A DNA stretch of 64,000 nt from Puccinia triticina. Taxonomy: Eukaryota > Basidiomycota > Pucciniomycetes > Pucciniales > Pucciniaceae. Positions 60,543-64,000 of this stretch are shown here, in pieces. The stretch spans positions 1,364,001-1,428,000 of the forward strand of contig NC_070559.1 in the NCBI RefSeq assembly GCF_026914185.1, written 5' to 3'. Both the position numbers and the translations under genes were made by a program. Within the stretch, counting starts at the first letter, position 1, and the number at the start of each line of letters is the position of its first letter. The notes under the pieces are model-generated. The model was given only the letters and a program-made list of their open reading frames with translations. It was not told the DNA's origin and did no database searches.

Positions 60543-61477
60543 TGTCAGCCTTGGAGTCAACCCAGCTGACCTAAAGTCTGCCTTTTTCTACTTTTTACAT
60601 ATGAATTACTTTATATCTTTTTCATCTTTAGAGATAAAATTATTTTGACTTCATATTCTGTTTCCTCGTGCAATTGTATCCCTAGTTACAACTCACCAAT
60701 TCTTTGTAACTCTACTCCTTCCCTGAGTTATTGAGTTGCAGCGCGCACGTGCAGTTGTGACGTGTCAGCGCTACCAGGCGCGCCAAACCACATGTACATA
60801 TGTAAATTACATAAGCAAACTGTGAAAATTTTCGTAGTCAGGATCCCCCTTGCCTGAGGCGGATCTACAGACTTCAGCACACCAGAACCACACCCCAGAT
60901 AACCCCAGGATCACCACCAAAGAGATTACCACGCTCCCAGTATACCTACCATCACAGGCGCCTAGGATATTGACAGTAAGTAACCTCTTTCACTGAACCT
61001 TGTTTATCTCAGAGGTACAACTCTGTGTCTGCTTGATCTGCTCTTCTTCTTCTGGCCTTTGCCTTATCCTTGATCACAGGGCTGCCCCTGCTTAACATCA
61101 TTCTTTTTCTGTGGTTTTTGTAAGAAACAAACCACATAGGTTTCCCTTTAAAGAACCTTGACTATCCAGAAGGAAGCTAAAAAATTGTGGCTGGATTAAA
61201 CTTGTCTAATCCAGAAGCCCTCCATGTTTCTTTGGTGAGAGGAGGCTGTAGCACTCTCTAGCACAGCTTGGCAGCACTCTTCTGAAGAGGTAGCATTGCC
61301 AGTGGACCTGCATTCCCACCAGAATAACCTTGAATATCTGCTTAACCTTGAATCTGCTCAGTCTCTTTCTCTCTTTCTCTCTCTCTCTTATATTTGTATT
61401 TTCTTCATCCAAAGAAATCCAAATATTCCCCTCTTCTTTCTTGTGTCCTGCTGTCACTATAGAGACTCAGGCTCACA
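60543..61477 (+). repeat. 3' LTR of the truncated chromovirus
   Basis: TGTCAGCC to GCTCACA, 935 bp, homologous along its length to the 844-bp solo LTR 14027-14870. The right flank is AGTAT; the left duplicate cannot be checked because the 5' end is missing. Confidence 0.88.
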
Positions 61478-61539
61478 AGTATACACACTCCCCCAATGAC
61501 CAGCCAGCACGCATGTGGAGTGTAAATCACTGGTGATTG

Positions 61540-61950
61540 AGTGGATTAAGCACTCCTCTTGATGAACCAGTCATCAAGAAGAGTGACATATTTCAAGATA
61601 AGAAATACAACAAGAACAAGAGAGAAGGAAAGAGAGAGAAATATGAAGATCTGGGTAATTATATTCAAAGTTTAAATGATGAGTGGTGGGTACTAACTTC
61701 CACTGGCTATGCAACAACCTTAAGGGTTGGCAGGCAATCTGTGCTAGAGAATGAGATGCAACAGCCTCTTCTCACAATGAAACATAGAATGACTCTGAAT
61801 TAGACAAGTCTAATCAACCACAATTATTTAGACTATGTAGATGAGAGTCAAGGTTCTTTAAAGGGAAAACTATGTGGTTTTTTTCTTACAAAAACTACAG
61901 GAAAAGAAGGATATGCAATCAGAGTGATCCTTGGGATAAGAGGATTGAGA
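61540..61950 (-). repeat. Inverted, diverged LTR fragment
   Basis: The reverse complement follows the 3' half of the LTR at about 61060-61440: CTTTAAAGAACCTTGACT-like, AGACTTGTCTAAT, GAGAGGCTGTTGCA, and a TCTCTCTTTCC-rich tract occur in the same order. It forms a large imperfect inverted repeat with the adjacent LTR. Confidence 0.65.
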
Positions 61951-62854
61951 TATAATAAAGTAGAAAATGCAGACTTTAGGCCAGTCGCGCTGGCTCTACG
62001 GCTGAAATGGTGGGTTTTGGTACTCATGGTGGGGGGAAGTGTTGAGTATTGGACTATTCCAAGACACAAGAAAGAAAAAAAAGGGCACAAGAGTGAGCTC
62101 AGTGGCTCAAGAGAGGAAAGACAGTGAGGATGAGTGTCTCACCGGATGCGGCTCAGTTGTGGGTGCGCAGAAGGAAGGATGAGATCTGATGGTGTTGATT
62201 TCTTGTAATTATGTAGGCTATGTTATATAGACTACGTACATGATATCAACTTGTGGGTGAGGGCACAAAAGAATATAAAAAGAAATGCATGGAAAGATCT
62301 GGAACTCTCAAAAAGGATATCACAGGAAAACCAGGTCTGTCACATGCAGAGAGCGCGCACACAAGAGGAAATCAGTAGTCAGGAAAGCTATTTAGCTAGT
62401 CTAGGTAGGGAACAAAGTCACAAGGCTAGTACGGCAATAAAGGCATGACATGACTAAAAGATATCCATAATGGAAGAAGAGAACATAAGTATGTGAGACA
62501 AAAAGATCAGTGAATCAGGTGAGAGGGAGCAGGAAGGGGAATGGAGGCAGAAGACAAGAAGAGTTGAGACCTGAGGACAAGAATCCAACAGGAAGTATGA
62601 TACAATTGAATTAATTGGCAGCTCAGAGATCTTTTGCAGAGGGAAGCACTGAGAGAGGGGATTGCAGGATAGGAGACAGGACTGGCAGCTTGGAAATGTT
62701 TTGTGGAGGAAATAACTGAAGGAGAGGATTTCAGGTGAGAATTCAAGAGAGTCAATTACACAGGAATTGTAAAGGAGGTTGATGGAGTGAGGGTTAAGAG
62801 GGAGAACACCAGGCAGGTTTTTGGGAAACCACCCCATCTAAAGATGGCCCCTTG
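61951..62854. other. Unassigned sequence
   Basis: Purine-rich plus strand with no recognised gene or repeat family. Short frames only. Confidence 0.35.
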
Positions 62855-62986
62855 TACCCGGGTACCCGCCAACAAGTCTGGGTACCCGCCTTAAAATCCC
62901 CAGGTTTTGGGCACCCTCACCCGCACCCGCACCCTGCACCCGCCAAGGAAGGAGGGGCTGGTACCTTGGGCGGATACCTGCGGGTT
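62855..62986. repeat. Fragment of a GGGTACCC-type hAT-like terminus
   Basis: ACCCGGGTACCCGCC, GGGTACCCGCC and CACCCGCACCCGCACCC words resemble the subterminal regions of the MITE at 16562-17625. Confidence 0.5.
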
Positions 62987-63363
62987 TGTTGTAGCCAGGC
63001 TACAGTAGACAGGAAACAATAGGTCCTAGATGTCAGGGTCTGACAGGACCTAAGACAAGTTACAACAGGAGAAGGTCTTGTGACACCTAGCTTTACCGGC
63101 TTTGGTTGGTATTAGTGTTACGTTACAGGTTTCTATTCATTCTTTATGACGCCACCCATACTGGCAGCGCCCCCTTGTCATGTTAGCTCTTTAAGGACAT
63201 ATTTCAATTATGTCTATTTGTTGTTGCCTTTTATTTCATATATGTCCATGAGCTGTTTTAGCTACATGTCCCTATATATAAGGATCAGTGTTGTAGAGTG
63301 CTTTTCCTCAGTCATTCTCAGTAAACCTTTGAAATAAAACAGAGCTTCAACATCTACAACTCA
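62987..63363 (+). repeat. Possible degraded solo LTR with TATA and poly(A) signals
   Basis: Starts TGTTGTAGCC, contains CTATATATAAGG near 63272 and AAATAAAACAG near 63335, and reaches CTACAACTCA near 63363. The U3-R-U5 order suits an LTR, but no target duplication was found. Confidence 0.35.
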
Positions 63364-63631
63364 AAGTGACCTATCCTAGTCCCCTTTGAGCCTGTACTCA
63401 CGTTACGGTTACAGTGTGCAGCTACTGATTTTTCCAAGCAGAACAATCTACTCAGAACAATCCATTGAGCTTCCTGGTGTCAGTTTGTGGTTCTGCTACT
63501 CTTAGCTTTATCATACCTGCTGGTGTCACTCATTCATGACCTGTCATTTACAGGTCTTACCCTCAATTAGGGATCTTCATGTGACACCAGTGGATGTTCA
63601 TTCACCCACCTGCAGCCATTCATATCCAAGT

Positions 63632-63685
63632 GTCCTTAGTACAGTGGTTGGTACACTTGACATGGGTTCAACTCCCGTAGGACAC
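63632..63685 (+). ncRNA. tRNA-like sequence with Pol III boxes, no anticodon arm
   Basis: GTCCTTA...TAGGACA forms an acceptor-like pair. TAGTACAGTGG (63638-63648) fits box A and GGTTCAACTCC (63665-63675) fits box B. The total is about 54 nt, roughly 20 short, the deficit lying where the anticodon arm should be. Most likely a truncated tRNA or the head of a tRNA-derived SINE. Confidence 0.55.
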
Positions 63686-63699
63686 ATAATATTTTATGG

Positions 63700-64000
63700 A
63701 GTTTCACACCTGGATGTCCAGGAAGCTCATTGGATATGTATAGCTTCATTGGCAGCTTGTATCTGCCTCCGTTCAAATTTTGTGTGAAAATCAAACGGAG
63801 TGAATGCCTTTCTTTCCTGTCCTTGAAAGGACGGGCAGAAACAGCCTTTTTGATTGTTCCATGCAAAACAATCTGCTGAAAATGATCCATTGAGCTTCCT
63901 GGATGTCCAGGAAGCTCATTGTATATGTAGCTTTGTTTGCATGGCTGTTTCAGCCCTTCCAAAACATGTATCCATCTCTGTTTGATTTTTGCGCGAAAAT
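63700..64000. repeat. Duplicated repeat with palindromic core
   Basis: About 63700-63790 and 63892-64000 are direct copies 190 bp apart, sharing GGATGTCCAGGAAGCTCATT and a GTGTGAAAAT/GCGCGAAAAT end. The core AGCTTCCTGGATGTCCAGGA is palindromic. A further partial copy (CAATCCATTGAGCTTCCTGG) lies near 63459. The window ends inside it. Confidence 0.6.

Larger units (their letters stand above)
54906..61477 (+). mobile_element. 5'-truncated chromovirus-type Ty3/gypsy element
   Basis: The right end is intact: gag, RT, integrase, chromodomain-like tail, polypurine tract GGTGGTAGGGAA (60531-60542) and a 935-bp 3' LTR. There is no 5' LTR; coding similarity starts near 54906. The protein is homologous to the 27501-33413 Gag-Pol along its length. 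One TAG, one frameshift and one TAA have accumulated. Confidence 0.88.

Noticed and set aside
62507..62837. Serine- and leucine-rich minus-strand frames as a secreted effector
   Set aside because: No convincing signal peptide cleavage context, introns or homology; overlapping frames of equal quality suggest chance.

Overview
This window is almost entirely mobile DNA and its debris, from a eukaryotic, repeat-rich genome. Chromodomain Ty3/gypsy elements, a Ty1/copia element, Helitron-type termini, hAT, Harbinger, MULE and pogo-like relics, and short introns of 58-100 bp with GTRNGT-type donors together suggest a filamentous fungus, most likely a basidiomycete such as a rust. The phylum is an inference from style, not from a marker gene. 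Only one locus looks like an ordinary host gene: a RING-H2 protein at 52673-54223.

Layout, left part. A 1.4-kb foldback DNA transposon (609-2027) has a perfect 8-bp target duplication. A complete Ty3/gypsy element on the minus strand (3253-12060, 929-bp LTRs) splits a kinesin motor-domain relic. Its gag and pol are joined by a T TTT TTA heptamer, and a three-exon gene runs antisense to the end of pol. From 12.1 to 16.5 kb lie MITEs, two Helitron-type 3' ends, a solo LTR, a 21-bp minisatellite and a Harbinger transposase remnant. A minus-strand Ty1/copia element (16541-22869) has very short LTRs (about 133 bp). Its gag-pol is one frame broken by seven nonsense codons, and its 3' LTR holds a hAT-like MITE filled with a tandem array of hairpins.

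Middle part. A plus-strand chromovirus (25406-39292, 1250-bp LTRs, perfect 5-bp target duplication GCCTC) carries a 1970-codon open gag-pol frame, overlapped by a spliced 318-aa accessory gene. Its 3' LTR is split by a younger non-autonomous element (34053-38628) that has a gag-like zinc-knuckle ORF and no pol. That element's primer-binding site extends into more than 50 nt of tRNA-Tyr-like sequence. Removing the insert and its 4-bp duplication restores an LTR of exactly 1250 bp.

Right part. Intron-bearing fragments of G-protein beta (39.3-39.8 kb), ribosomal protein S7 (44.0-44.6 kb) and proteasome subunit Rpn2 (46.5-47.2 kb) lie upstream of Helitron-type 3' termini at 41166 and 47836, which suggests transduplicated host genes. 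Then come a FAR1-domain MULE remnant, a repeat interrupted by a solo LTR that itself contains a pogo-like MITE, a 143-bp copia solo LTR with perfect duplication, the RING-H2 gene, and a 5'-truncated chromovirus (about 54.9-61.5 kb) with one nonsense codon, one frameshift and a further stop. The last 2.5 kb hold LTR debris and a tRNA-like sequence lacking an anticodon arm.

How it fits together: the order of insertion can be read from nesting and duplicated target sites. Several repeats occur at two or more places, so empty and filled versions of the same site can be compared inside the window.
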